A stretch of DNA of 64,000 bases from Streptomyces coelicoflavus (lineage in GTDB: Bacteria > Actinomycetota > Actinomycetes > Streptomycetales > Streptomycetaceae), in NCBI RefSeq assembly GCF_003112555.1, contig NZ_BEWB01000004.1, forward strand, positions 186,001 to 250,000. The letters are read 5' to 3'. Numbering within the stretch: the stretch's first letter is position 1; each line of letters opens with the position of its first letter. A program made the position numbers and the translations under genes. The notes below the pieces were generated by a model. The model was not told the DNA's origin and made no database searches. It was given only the letters and a program-made list of their open reading frames with translations. Below, in pieces: positions 47,728 to 55,953 of the stretch.

Positions 47728-48084
47728 TCAGTCCCCTTCGGGGGTGTTCCCCGGTGCCGTCGCGTCCCCGGAAGCCGTCAACGCCCGCTCCTCGCCCTGC
47801 CGCCGGCCCCGGCGCAGGCCGAAGTAGTACGCCAGCACGCCCGCGCCGAGCGCGGCCTGAAGTGCGAACAGCGCCGACTCCACCTCCCCGGACGGCGGTT
47901 CGTACAGCGGGGAGAACCACGGCTCGTAGTCCGGCTCGATCTCGGTGATCGCCGTCTCCGCCTCCGCGTCGGCCCCGGCGAACGGCTCCTCCTTGTGGTC
48001 GCCGAGCCCCAGCACCAGCGGCAGCACCGCCAGCGCGGCCACGGCGAGCAGCAGCAGGGCGTTGATCCTCGCGTTCCGGCTCAT
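47728..48084 (-). CDS. cbiN: Cobalt transport protein CbiN
   Basis: The 118-residue protein starts at ATG 48084 in an ATGA overlap with the cbiM stop. It has a first helix ([18 protein letters not shown]), an outside segment [30 protein letters not shown] region with the conserved acidic ADA...I..I.P.Y.PWF pattern, and a second helix ([19 protein letters not shown]). CbiN is the small component that inserts a loop into CbiM during cobalt loading and is required for activity. A Ser/Thr/Gly-rich tail ends the protein. Confidence 0.92.
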   Translation of the reverse strand: MSRNARINALLLLAVAALAVLPLVLGLGDHKEEPFAGADAEAETAITEIEPDYEPWFSPLYEPPSGEVESALFALQAALGAGVLAYYFGLRRGRRQGEERALTASGDATAPGNTPEGD

Positions 48085-48785
48085 CGGGCCACCGCCCCGG
48101 ACTTGGCGGCCGCGGTGGCCGACTTCGTCAGCAGCACGCCCAACCGCGTCAGTTCGCCCCTGCTGGACTGCACGAGCAGCCGCATCACGATCACCGTGAG
48201 CAGACCCTCGCTCACCGCCAGCGGGATCTGCGTGACGGCGAAGATCGACCCGAACTTGCCGAGCGCGCCCAGGAATCCGCTGCCCGGGTCGGGGAAGGCC
48301 AGCGCCAGCTGCACGCTGGTGACGCAGTACGTGGACAGGTCGGCGACGAACGCGCCGAAGAACACGGTGACCATCAGCGGCACGTCCCAGCGGCGCAGCA
48401 GCCGGTAGACGCCGTACCCGGCCCAGGGGCCGACGATCGCCATCGAGAAGACGTTGGCGCCGAGCGTGGTCAGCCCGCCGTGGGCGAGGAGCAGCGCCTG
48501 GAACAGCAGGGTGATGGTGCCCAGGACCGCCATGATCGGCGGCCGGAACAGGATCGCGCCCAGACCGGTGCCGGTCGGATGCGAGCAACTCCCGGTGACG
48601 GACGGCAGTTTCAGGGCCGACAGGACGAACGTGAAGGCCCCGGACGCGCCGAGGAGCAGTGTGCTCTCCGGGTGCTCCCTGACCTCACGGGTGAGTGACC
48701 GTACTCCGTGGACGACGAACGGCGCGGACGCGACACCCCAGGCGATCGCGTGCGCCGGTGGCAGAAAGCCCTCGGCTATGTGCAT
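48081..48785 (-). CDS. cbiM: Cobalt ECF transporter substrate-binding protein CbiM
   Basis: The 234-residue protein starts at ATG 48785 with [16 protein letters not shown]; the invariant N-terminal Met-His forms the metal site in this family. Six or so hydrophobic segments and the conserved [15 protein letters not shown] loop (His about residue 68) are present. It binds cobalt at the outside face. It is the first gene of cbiMNQO and lies 41 nt downstream of the cobalamin riboswitch. The leader between them has GGAGAGGG about 15-20 nt before the ATG, a likely sequestered ribosome-binding site. High cobalamin should lower expression. Confidence 0.93.
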   Translation of the reverse strand: MHIAEGFLPPAHAIAWGVASAPFVVHGVRSLTREVREHPESTLLLGASGAFTFVLSALKLPSVTGSCSHPTGTGLGAILFRPPIMAVLGTITLLFQALLLAHGGLTTLGANVFSMAIVGPWAGYGVYRLLRRWDVPLMVTVFFGAFVADLSTYCVTSVQLALAFPDPGSGFLGALGKFGSIFAVTQIPLAVSEGLLTVIVMRLLVQSSRGELTRLGVLLTKSATAAAKSGAVAR

Positions 48786-48826
48786 GGCTCAGCAGACCCT
48801 CTCCAGCACCTCGTGGATGGACGACG

Positions 48827-49165
48827 CGCCTTGGCCGGTCTCCTGGCTTACGGGTACCACCGCCCGTGCTCCGCCTTCCCGGACCGCAAGCGATCCAGTG
48901 GCTGCCCGTTAGGGCCTGTCGTCACATTCCCGCCTGCCCGGCGACGCCATGCACGCACTCTCGCCGCACCGGGCGCCGACCACGTACAACCAGTACGCCG
49001 GTCGACGCTCGGCACGCCGAGAGCACGCACCTGACGCCGCCGGGCCCGCCCTTCGGGCGGACGACGGGAATGTGACGACAGGCCCCAGGGCCGGAGCCGG
49101 ACTTCCCGATTCACAGTGGCGAGGGCCGCACCGGCATCACACCGGATTTCCCGTTCACCAAGGCG
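48827..49165 (-). promoter_or_regulatory. Cobalamin riboswitch, interrupted by a mobile element
   Basis: On the minus strand the closing stem P1 is CGCCTTGG (plus 49158-49165) with CCAAGGCG (plus 48827-48834), a perfect 8-bp match. The 5' half carries GGGAAATCCGGTG, GCGGCCC and GCCACTGTGA (49095-49155). The 3' half carries GCCACTGG, CCGGGAAGGCGG and the B12 box AAGCCAGGAGACCGG (48835-48849). All conserved blocks of the class are present in order, and a 174-bp inverted-repeat element (48912-49085) sits in the variable region between them. Without it the aptamer would be about 165 nt, a usual size. It should repress cbiMNQO when adenosylcobalamin is bound. Confidence 0.9.
48912..49085. mobile_element. 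MITE-like element of 174 bp inside the riboswitch
   Basis: Perfect 21-bp terminal inverted repeats (48912-48932 and 49065-49085) start GGGCCTGTCGTCACATTC. The 132 bp between carry no ORF. No clear target-site duplication is seen. The termini look like those of small non-autonomous elements that I recall being scattered through Streptomyces genomes. Confidence 0.75.
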
Positions 49166-49354
49166 TGGCGACAGTAGTGCTCCCACGGGGGTGCGCACAA
49201 CCACGCCCCGGGCCCGCCCCGCACCCGGCCGGACCGTCCGGCAGGCCCCGGGGCTGCGGAAACGCCCGGCCCCGCCGGTCCGGCGGCCGCCGTCGCCCGT
49301 CCTCGCCCGGGGTGGCGAAGATCTCCCCGCGCCTGTGGTGCCGGGCACCCCGCC

Positions 49355-49927
49355 TCAGCGGGACCGGCCCCGCTCGGGCCGGCGGACCACCATGTCCCGC
49401 AGCCGGGTGGTCAGCGCGGTCGCCGCGGCCGTGAGGAAGACGAAGCTGTAGGCGATCTGAAGGACGGTCACCAGCCGCGCCGCCTGGCCCCGCGGGGTGA
49501 TGTCCCCGTACCCGACGGTGGCGAGCGTCACGACGGTGAAGTACAGCGCGTCGAGCCGGGTGTGCAGTCCGCTGAACTCGCCCGGCTGCTTGGCGAGGGC
49601 GTAGTACGTGGCCGAGAAGACGTGCACGGACAGCACGATCAGCAGCGAGATGACCACCCCCGGCCGGCTGTCCGGACGGTCCAGGAGGACGTGCCGGATC
49701 TGCCGGAGCAGCAGTACGGCCACGACGGTCAGCAGCAGGGCGAACAGCACCCAGCTCAGCACGGGCCGCTGCGGGCCCAGGTGGTCCAGGGGGAGCAGGA
49801 AGTAGGCCACGACCACGGCGACCGCGATCCCGGCCCGTACCAGCCAGGGCCGGACGGCGTCCCAGCCGGTACGGCGGCCGGCGCGCGGGCGGGGCTCGCA
49901 GCGGGGCGCGGGGCGGCGGCCGGTCAC
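49355..49927 (-). CDS. Two-helix potassium channel
   Basis: The 190-residue protein starts at GTG 49927, overlapping the stop of the ClC gene. It has two N-terminal hydrophobic helices (about residues 22-42 and 50-72), a further helix (about 82-100) and the pore region with the selectivity filter TVGYGD after LDALYFTVVTLA (about residues 125-140), then an inner helix (LQIAYSFVFLTAAATAL). There is no RCK domain. A short basic tail ends the protein. The family is potassium-selective; gating is unknown. Translational coupling to a ClC protein suggests joint function in ion homeostasis or membrane potential. Confidence 0.88.
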   Translation of the reverse strand: MTGRRPAPRCEPRPRAGRRTGWDAVRPWLVRAGIAVAVVVAYFLLPLDHLGPQRPVLSWVLFALLLTVVAVLLLRQIRHVLLDRPDSRPGVVISLLIVLSVHVFSATYYALAKQPGEFSGLHTRLDALYFTVVTLATVGYGDITPRGQAARLVTVLQIAYSFVFLTAAATALTTRLRDMVVRRPERGRSR

Positions 49928-51285
49928 CGTGCCGCTCCCGGCGCCGGTGCTCCGCCGGGCGCCGTCCCGCCCGTCTCCGGCACGGTCCGGCGTACCAGCT
50001 GGGCGACGACGAAGGCGACGACCGACGCCATGACGATCAGCGGCATCTGGTCGTGGGCGTCCCGGCCCATCAGCAGCACCGCCAGGACCGCGCTGGCCAG
50101 GGGCAGGCCCGTCACCGCGGCCGCCGCGGCGGAGATGCCGAGGGCGAGGGCCGGTGTCGCGCCGAACCCGGGCAGCCCGGAACAGGCCAGGGCGGTCGCC
50201 GCGCCCAGCAGCACGGACGGGAAGATCGGGCCGCCGCGCAGCGCGCCCAGCGCGATGCCCCAGGCCAGCCCCTTGCACACGACCAGGGCGACCAGGGCCC
50301 CCACCGACCAGGCGTGCGGGTGTGCGGCGAGCTGGGCGAGGGTGGCCTGGCCGGACAGCGCCGCCTCGGCCGGGGAGCGGCCGGTGATCAGCGCGTACGC
50401 GGCGACACAGACACCGACCGCGGTGGCGCAGGCGACGGTGCGGGCGGCCGTGCGGTGCCGGGTCCAGGCCACGGTCCGGTGCCCCAGGCCGCGGGCCAGC
50501 GTGACCAGTACGGCGATCAGGGCGGCGGTGGGCAGGCCCCACAGGAAGTCGCCCGCGTCCGGACCGGCCTGCGGCGGCAGCTCGGGCAGGGCCAGCGCGC
50601 CGATCTCGAGCCCCGTCCACTGCCCGAAGCCGGTGAAGACCAGGGCGCCCGTCGCGCTGGCCAGCAGACAGGGCAGCAGCAGGGCGACCAGCTGGGTGCC
50701 GGCCAGCCCGGCCCCCTCGATCAGCAGGACCGCCGCCGCGATCGGCCCCCCGAGGATGGTGGAGATCGCGGCGGTGGAGCCGGCCGTGGCGAGGATCGCG
50801 CCCGCCCGCTGGTCGCCGCCCGCGCCCGCCCGCCGCAGGGCCAGCAGGGCGAGCCCGCTGCCGACGGCCATGAGCGGAGCCTCCGGGCCCAGGACCACGC
50901 CCAGCGGCAGCGTGGCCAGCGCGGCGAGCACCGCGCCGGGCAGCGCGCGGGGGCCGACGGGCGCGCCGCCCAGACCGTTCACCGGCAGGTGGCCGCCACC
51001 GCCCGGCATCCGGGTCACGATCGGCGCCAGGACCAGCCCGGCGAGCACCAGCGCGGGCAGCGGCCACCACCACGGCGGGGTGTCGTATCCGGCCGCCTCG
51101 GGCAGCGAGGTCCACACCCAGTGCTGCAACTCGTGCTGGAGCCCTACGAAGAAGAAGCAGGCCAGCGCGATGGGAACGCCCAGCAGCACGCACAGCAGCA
51201 ACAGCCGCCGGTAGCCGGGGCTGAGCAGGGTCTGCCGCAGGGACTGCTCGGCCCGTTCCGGGACGGCGTTCGCCGGCGCGGTCAC
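49924..51285 (-). CDS. ClC-family chloride channel/antiporter
   Basis: The 453-residue protein starts at GTG 51285. It has the ten or more helices and two-fold pseudo-repeat of ClC proteins. The conserved ion-path motif GxEGP appears as LGPEAPL (about residue 134), with Ala in place of Gly, and the third motif region GGPIFPSVLLG (about 346-356) corresponds to GGxFxP. The gating Glu of GPEAP is present, which fits an antiporter. Whether chloride is really the substrate is not shown by the sequence. It precedes the potassium channel gene, with overlapping ends. Confidence 0.85.
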   Translation of the reverse strand: MTAPANAVPERAEQSLRQTLLSPGYRRLLLLCVLLGVPIALACFFFVGLQHELQHWVWTSLPEAAGYDTPPWWWPLPALVLAGLVLAPIVTRMPGGGGHLPVNGLGGAPVGPRALPGAVLAALATLPLGVVLGPEAPLMAVGSGLALLALRRAGAGGDQRAGAILATAGSTAAISTILGGPIAAAVLLIEGAGLAGTQLVALLLPCLLASATGALVFTGFGQWTGLEIGALALPELPPQAGPDAGDFLWGLPTAALIAVLVTLARGLGHRTVAWTRHRTAARTVACATAVGVCVAAYALITGRSPAEAALSGQATLAQLAAHPHAWSVGALVALVVCKGLAWGIALGALRGGPIFPSVLLGAATALACSGLPGFGATPALALGISAAAAAVTGLPLASAVLAVLLMGRDAHDQMPLIVMASVVAFVVAQLVRRTVPETGGTAPGGAPAPGAAR

Positions 51286-51565
51286 GGAACCCGCCCCCGC
51301 GGGCCCCGCCGGGGCAGCCGCCGACTCGTCACACGCCCTCCTTCTTCCGCCCCGAGGTCCCTCGGTCAGCCGTGGCCCTCGGGTGCCGTTCAGTTAACGC
51401 GAGGCCGGGGACGCCCGCACGCGCACGTCCGGTGCGCGGTTCACCCGTCCGGCGGACCCACGTGGCCGGGGAGGGCGGACGCCCGCAGGCTCTGAACGAC
51501 CCGTCGGTGCCGTCGGCGCAGGCGGTCAGCTGCCCCGTACGGGGGACACAGAAAGGACTCCGCTC

Positions 51566-52030
51566 ATGAGCCAGCACGCCGAACCTTCTCCCGGCCGGCC
51601 GTCCCACGGCGGCGACGCCTCCTGGGCCCAGCGCTCGGGCGACCGCAGCAGCGGCTGGGTGACCGGCGGTGTCGTCTTCGCGGGCGTACTGCTCCTGCTG
51701 AGCGGTGCCCTCGCCGTCCTCCAGGGCATCGCGGCCATCGCCGAGGACGACGTGTACGCCCGCATCGGCACCTACGTCTACGAGATGAGCCTGACCGGCT
51801 GGGGGATCGTCCACGTCATCCTGGGCGCCCTCGTGTTCGTCACCGGGTACGGCCTGCTCAAGGACATGACGTGGGCGCGCATGGCGGGCATCGTCCTCGC
51901 CTCGCTGAGCCTGATCGCCCAGTTCCTGTTCCTGCCGTACTCGCCCGTCTGGTCCGTGATCATGATGGCGATCGACGTGTTCGTGATCTGGGCCCTGGCC
52001 AGCCGCCAGGACAGCGCCTCCCGGGCCTGA
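51566..52030 (+). CDS. Small four-helix membrane protein (DUF7144-like)
   Basis: The 154-residue protein starts at ATG 51566 behind GAAAGGA. A hydrophilic N-terminus of about 30 residues precedes four helices (about 32-58, 78-98, 104-122 and 126-146). The features GWVTGGVVFAGVLLLLSGAL, YVYEMSLTGWGIVHVILGAL and ARMAGIVLASLSLIAQFLFL match a widespread actinobacterial membrane family without known function. It stands alone between the ClC gene (divergent, 280 bp away) and a convergent oxidoreductase gene. No regulatory site is evident. Confidence 0.7.
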   Translation: MSQHAEPSPGRPSHGGDASWAQRSGDRSSGWVTGGVVFAGVLLLLSGALAVLQGIAAIAEDDVYARIGTYVYEMSLTGWGIVHVILGALVFVTGYGLLKDMTWARMAGIVLASLSLIAQFLFLPYSPVWSVIMMAIDVFVIWALASRQDSASRA

Positions 52031-52034
52031 GACC

Positions 52035-55000
52035 TCAGCGGCGGCGCAGGCCGCGGGCCAGTGCCGCCGCCCCCGCGACGCCCGCGGCGGCGGCCACCGC
52101 CGTGCCCGCCAGGGCCAGCGCCCGTGCCCGGCGGCCCGGAGCCGCCGGCCGGGCGCCCGGCGCGGTGCCGTACGCGCTGCCCGGGACCTCCGGGCCGGCC
52201 GCGGGACCGGCCGGCAGCGCCGACGCCAGCAGCTCCGCCAGGTGCACGCCCTCGTGGCCGCCGCTGTCGAACTCGTGGATCTGGGTGCGGCAGCTGAACC
52301 CGTCCGCGAGGACGACGGTCGACTCGTCCTCCTCCCGCAGCCGAGGCAGCAGCACCCGCTCCGCGCACGCCTCGCTGACGTCCAGGTGGCCGCGCTCGAA
52401 GCCGAAGTTGCCGGCCAGCCCGCAGCAGCCGGAGTCCAGCCGCTCCGCGTCCACCCCGGCCCGGCGCAGCAGCTCCCGGTCGGCCTCCCAGCCGAGCACC
52501 GCGTGCTGGTGGCAGTGCACCTGGGCCAGCGCACGCGCGGAGCGGTCGGGGACCTGCGGCGGCTCGTAGCCGGGGGAGTGCTCGGTGAGCAGCTCCGACA
52601 GCGTCACCGTCTGCTCCGCCAGCCGCAGCACGTCCTGGTCGCCGGGGAACAGCTCCGACGCGTCCGCCCGGAACACGGCCGTGCAGCTCGGCTCCAGCGC
52701 CACCACCAGTCCGCCGGACCGCACGTGGCCGGCCAGGGCGCGCACGGTACGGGTGAGGACCCGCTCCGCCGTGCCGAGCTGCCCGGTGGAGATCCAGGTC
52801 AGCCCGCAGCACAGCGGCTCGTGCGGCAACTCCACCCGCCAGCCCGCGTGTTCGAGGACCCGTACCGCCGCCCGGCCGATGTGCGGGTGGAAGTGGTTGG
52901 TGAAGGTGTCCGGCCACAGCAGAACCGGCCCGCGGTGCCCGTCGCCCTCCGGCTCGTGGTCCGCGAACCACTGCTCGAAGGTCCGCTCCGCGAACAGCGG
53001 CACCTCCCGGTCCGCCACCCCCGCCACCAGCCGCGCCGCCTCCGACAGCAGCGGGGCGTGCGTCAGCGCGTTGACGACCGGCCCGAGCCGGGTGCGGCCC
53101 ACCACCTGCGCGAGCGCCGGCAGCCAGCCCATCGACCAGTCCGAACGAGGCCTGCGCCACGGCCGGCCCGCGTAGTGGTGGGACAGGAACTCCGCCTTGT
53201 ACGTGGCCATGTCCACGTCCGCCGGACAGTCTTTCTTGCAGCCCTTGCAGGCCAGGCACAGATCGAGGGCGTCCTTGACCGCCTCCGAGCGCCAGCCGTC
53301 CCGGAGCGCGCCGTCCCCGTGCCCGTCGAGCATCTCGAACAGCAGCCGCGCCCGGCCTCGCGTCGAGTGCTCCTCCTCCCGCGTCACCTGGTACGACGGG
53401 CACATCACCGTGCCGTCGCTGGTGTGCTGCCGGCACTTCCCGACGCCGACGCAGCGGTTGGCGGCCTGGGAGAACGAACCCCCGTCGTGCGGGAACCGGA
53501 AGTGCAGGTCACGCGGCTCGAACGGGGCCCAGTCACCACCGAGCCGCAGATTCTCGTCCAGCCCGTACGGTGCGACGACCTTGCCCGGGTTCATCCGGTT
53601 CCCCGGGTCGAAGACGGCCTTCAGCCGCCCGAACGCCTCGACGAGCCGGTCGCCGAACATCCGGGACAGCAGCTCCCCCCGGCTCTGCCCGTCCCCGTGC
53701 TCGCCGGAGAGCGAACCGCCGAACTCGACGACGAGGTCCGCCGCCCGCTCCATGAACCTCCGGTACGTCGCCACCCCGTCGGCGGTGTACAGGTCGAACG
53801 GGATCCGGGTGTGCACGCAGCCCTGCCCGAAGTGCCCGTACAGACTCGGACCGGTGTCGCTCAGGTACCCGAACTCGTCGAACAGGGCCCGCAGTCGCCG
53901 CAGGTAGTCGCCCAGCTTCTCCGGGGCGACCGCCGAGTCCTCCCAGCCCTCGAAGGTGTCGGGCTTGCCCGGGATGTGCGCGGTGGCGCCGAGCCCGGCC
54001 TCGCGGACCTGCCACAGGTCCTGCTCGTGCGACGGGTCGTCCAGGAACGCGCAGTCGGCGTCGTGCTCGGAGCGGTGCAGGGCCTCCAGCAGCCGGTGCG
54101 ACCGCGCGTCGGCCTCGTCGACGGTGTCCCCGCCGAACTGCACCATCAGGTAGGCGTTGCCCTCGGGCATCTCGGCCAGCGCCTTCGGGTTGAGGTGCTT
54201 GATCCGCTCGTCGCGGACCAGCCGGGCGTCGACCCCCTCCAGCGCGATCGGCTCGTGCGGCAGGATGTCGGGCACCGCGTCGGCGGCCTTGTCGATGGTG
54301 TCGAAGCCCAGGACCAGCAGCGAGCGTTCCTTCACCACCGGCACCAGTTCCAGCTCCGCCCGCACCACCGTGACCAGCGTCGACTCGCTGCCCACCAGCA
54401 GCCCCGCCACGTCGAAGCCGTACTCGGGCAGCAGCGAGTCCAGGTTGTAGCCGGAGACCCGGCGGGGAACGTCCGGGAACCGGCGGCGGACCTCGTCCCC
54501 GTAGGTGTCGCGCAGCGTCCGCAGCCGCCGGTAGACGGCCGCCCGCAGATCCCCCTGCCGTTCGATCTCGGCGTACTCCTCGTCGCTCGTCTCGCCGCAC
54601 CAGAAGCGGGTGCCGTCGTACAGCAGCACCTCGAGACGGGCGATGTTGTCCACCACCTTGCCGTGCGCCTGCGCGGTGGCCCCGCAGGAGTTGTTGCCGA
54701 TCATCCCGCCGAGGGTGCAGTTGGGGTGGGTGGCGGGCTCGGGCCCGTAGCGCAGGCCGTACGGCGCGAGCCGCCGGTTCAGGTCGTCGAGCACGATGCC
54801 GGGCTGTACGACGCAGGTGCGGGCGTCGGGGTCGACCGACTCCAGCCGCGTGCAGTACTTGGACCAGTCGAGGACCACGCCCGCGTTGGTGCACTGCCCG
54901 GCCAGGCTCGTTCCGCCGCCGCGCGAGAGCACGGGCGCGCCGAACTCCCGAGCCACAGCCACGGCCTCTGCCCCGGCCTCCGGGGTGCGCGGGACGACCA

Positions 55001-55178
55001 CGCCGATGGGGGTCTGGCGGAAGTTGGAGGCGTCCGTGGAGTAGGCGGCCCGGCTCCCGGCGTCGAAGCGGATCTCGCCGTCCACCCGTGCGCGCAGGGC
55101 CGCCTCGAGGGCGGCGGTGTCGACCGGCGGCGGTGCCCCTTCGCGCGTGACGGGCTCGGGCAGATCCAGCGCACCCAT
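52035..55178 (-). CDS. Fused FAD-linked oxidase / Fe-S reductase (D-2-hydroxyacid dehydrogenase type)
   Basis: From ATG 55178 (GGAGG, 7-nt spacing) the protein has 1047 residues. The N-terminal FAD domain has VLSRGGGTSLAGQCTNAG (about 90-107) and GGMIGNNSCGATAQ (about 160). A GlcD-type cap follows (to about 550). Next is a ferredoxin-like region with CVGVGKCRQH...MC and CLACKGCKKDCP (about 590-690). Then come two CCG-domains (EPLCCGLTW and DSGCCGLAGNFGFERGH). The GlcD+GlpC-type fusion oxidises D-lactate, glycolate or D-2-hydroxyglutarate and passes electrons to the quinone pool. Unusually, the C-terminus is an Ala-rich hydrophobic helix (ALALAGTAVAAAAGVAG) flanked by Arg, a probable membrane anchor. 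Confidence 0.88.
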   Translation of the reverse strand: MGALDLPEPVTREGAPPPVDTAALEAALRARVDGEIRFDAGSRAAYSTDASNFRQTPIGVVVPRTPEAGAEAVAVAREFGAPVLSRGGGTSLAGQCTNAGVVLDWSKYCTRLESVDPDARTCVVQPGIVLDDLNRRLAPYGLRYGPEPATHPNCTLGGMIGNNSCGATAQAHGKVVDNIARLEVLLYDGTRFWCGETSDEEYAEIERQGDLRAAVYRRLRTLRDTYGDEVRRRFPDVPRRVSGYNLDSLLPEYGFDVAGLLVGSESTLVTVVRAELELVPVVKERSLLVLGFDTIDKAADAVPDILPHEPIALEGVDARLVRDERIKHLNPKALAEMPEGNAYLMVQFGGDTVDEADARSHRLLEALHRSEHDADCAFLDDPSHEQDLWQVREAGLGATAHIPGKPDTFEGWEDSAVAPEKLGDYLRRLRALFDEFGYLSDTGPSLYGHFGQGCVHTRIPFDLYTADGVATYRRFMERAADLVVEFGGSLSGEHGDGQSRGELLSRMFGDRLVEAFGRLKAVFDPGNRMNPGKVVAPYGLDENLRLGGDWAPFEPRDLHFRFPHDGGSFSQAANRCVGVGKCRQHTSDGTVMCPSYQVTREEEHSTRGRARLLFEMLDGHGDGALRDGWRSEAVKDALDLCLACKGCKKDCPADVDMATYKAEFLSHHYAGRPWRRPRSDWSMGWLPALAQVVGRTRLGPVVNALTHAPLLSEAARLVAGVADREVPLFAERTFEQWFADHEPEGDGHRGPVLLWPDTFTNHFHPHIGRAAVRVLEHAGWRVELPHEPLCCGLTWISTGQLGTAERVLTRTVRALAGHVRSGGLVVALEPSCTAVFRADASELFPGDQDVLRLAEQTVTLSELLTEHSPGYEPPQVPDRSARALAQVHCHQHAVLGWEADRELLRRAGVDAERLDSGCCGLAGNFGFERGHLDVSEACAERVLLPRLREEDESTVVLADGFSCRTQIHEFDSGGHEGVHLAELLASALPAGPAAGPEVPGSAYGTAPGARPAAPGRRARALALAGTAVAAAAGVAGAAALARGLRRR

Positions 55179-55385
55179 GGGCACTCCTCCGTGTGACGGT
55201 GTACGTCCGTCGGCACGGCGGCGGTGCCCGCCCGGGCCGACGGCGGTCGCTGAGTACCCGGCCCCGCACCGCGCAATCACCGGACACGGAGCGTCGCCAA
55301 CCGTGTCGCTGTTGGGCCGAACGGGTGACTTGGCGTAAGAATTGGCTGGTGCAGGCAATGAAGGCGAGTGAAATCGGGGGAGCCG

Positions 55386-55778
55386 GTGAACAGCCACGAC
55401 GTCACCGATGAACAGTGGGAAGGGCTCGCCCAGGTCGTTCCGTTGCGCGGGCGCGATGCCTGGCCGTCGGCGGTCGGTCACCGGGCGATGCCGGAGGCGG
55501 AGACGGAGCGGCGCCGCCGGTTCGTCGTGCTGCGGGTCAACGTGTTCGCGGACGCCCGCGAGGTCGCCGAGACCCTGATGGCGGGCATTCCGGTCCTCCT
55601 CGACCTGACCAGCGCAGAGGGCGACGTCGCCAAGCGGGTCCTGGACTTCAGTACCGGCGTCGTCTTCGGCCTGGCCAGCGGGATGCACCGGGTCGACCGC
55701 AACGTCTTCCTGCTGACCCCGGCGGGGACCGAGGTGAACGGGCTGATGGAGGGCGCGGTGGGGGTGCCGGGGATGTGA
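55386..55778 (+). CDS. sflB: SepF-like division protein
   Basis: The protein has 130 residues from GTG 55386, or 136 from GTG 55368; both have weak ribosome-binding sites. The SepF core is recognisable as RRFVVLRVNVFADAREVAET, IPVLLDLTSAEGDVAKRVLD, FSTGVVFGLASGMHRVDRNV and FLLTPAGTEV (about 45-120). The protein is shorter than canonical SepF and lacks the N-terminal amphipathic membrane-binding helix and long linker. This fits the SepF-like proteins SflA/SflB of Streptomyces, which restrict FtsZ and DivIVA positioning in sporulation. The name sflB rests on presumed synteny with S. coelicolor and length, so it is tentative. Confidence 0.75.
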   Translation: MNSHDVTDEQWEGLAQVVPLRGRDAWPSAVGHRAMPEAETERRRRFVVLRVNVFADAREVAETLMAGIPVLLDLTSAEGDVAKRVLDFSTGVVFGLASGMHRVDRNVFLLTPAGTEVNGLMEGAVGVPGM

Positions 55779-55953
55779 CGGCCCGCGGGCGGGGAAAGAG
55801 GCGTGGCCCCGGGCCGGGAGGAGGCGTGACCGGTGAGGGCGGAGTTCCCGGGGAGTGACGGTGGCCCCCGGCCCTGACCGCCCGGTCCCCCGATCGTAGG
55901 AAAGCCGTCCGGGCAAAACGGTTCGCCGTCCCGCGGAGTTCTACGGTCCGCAT

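Noticed and set aside
48912..49085. Inverted repeats considered as a transcription terminator of the riboswitch
   Set aside because: The arms are 132 bp apart and lie upstream of the 3' aptamer half, so they cannot be the expression platform.
55179..55916. A 246-codon N-terminal extension of the FAD/Fe-S oxidoreductase
   Set aside because: It overlaps the SepF-like gene in antisense and lacks any domain. The ATG at 55178 has a GGAGG site at good spacing.
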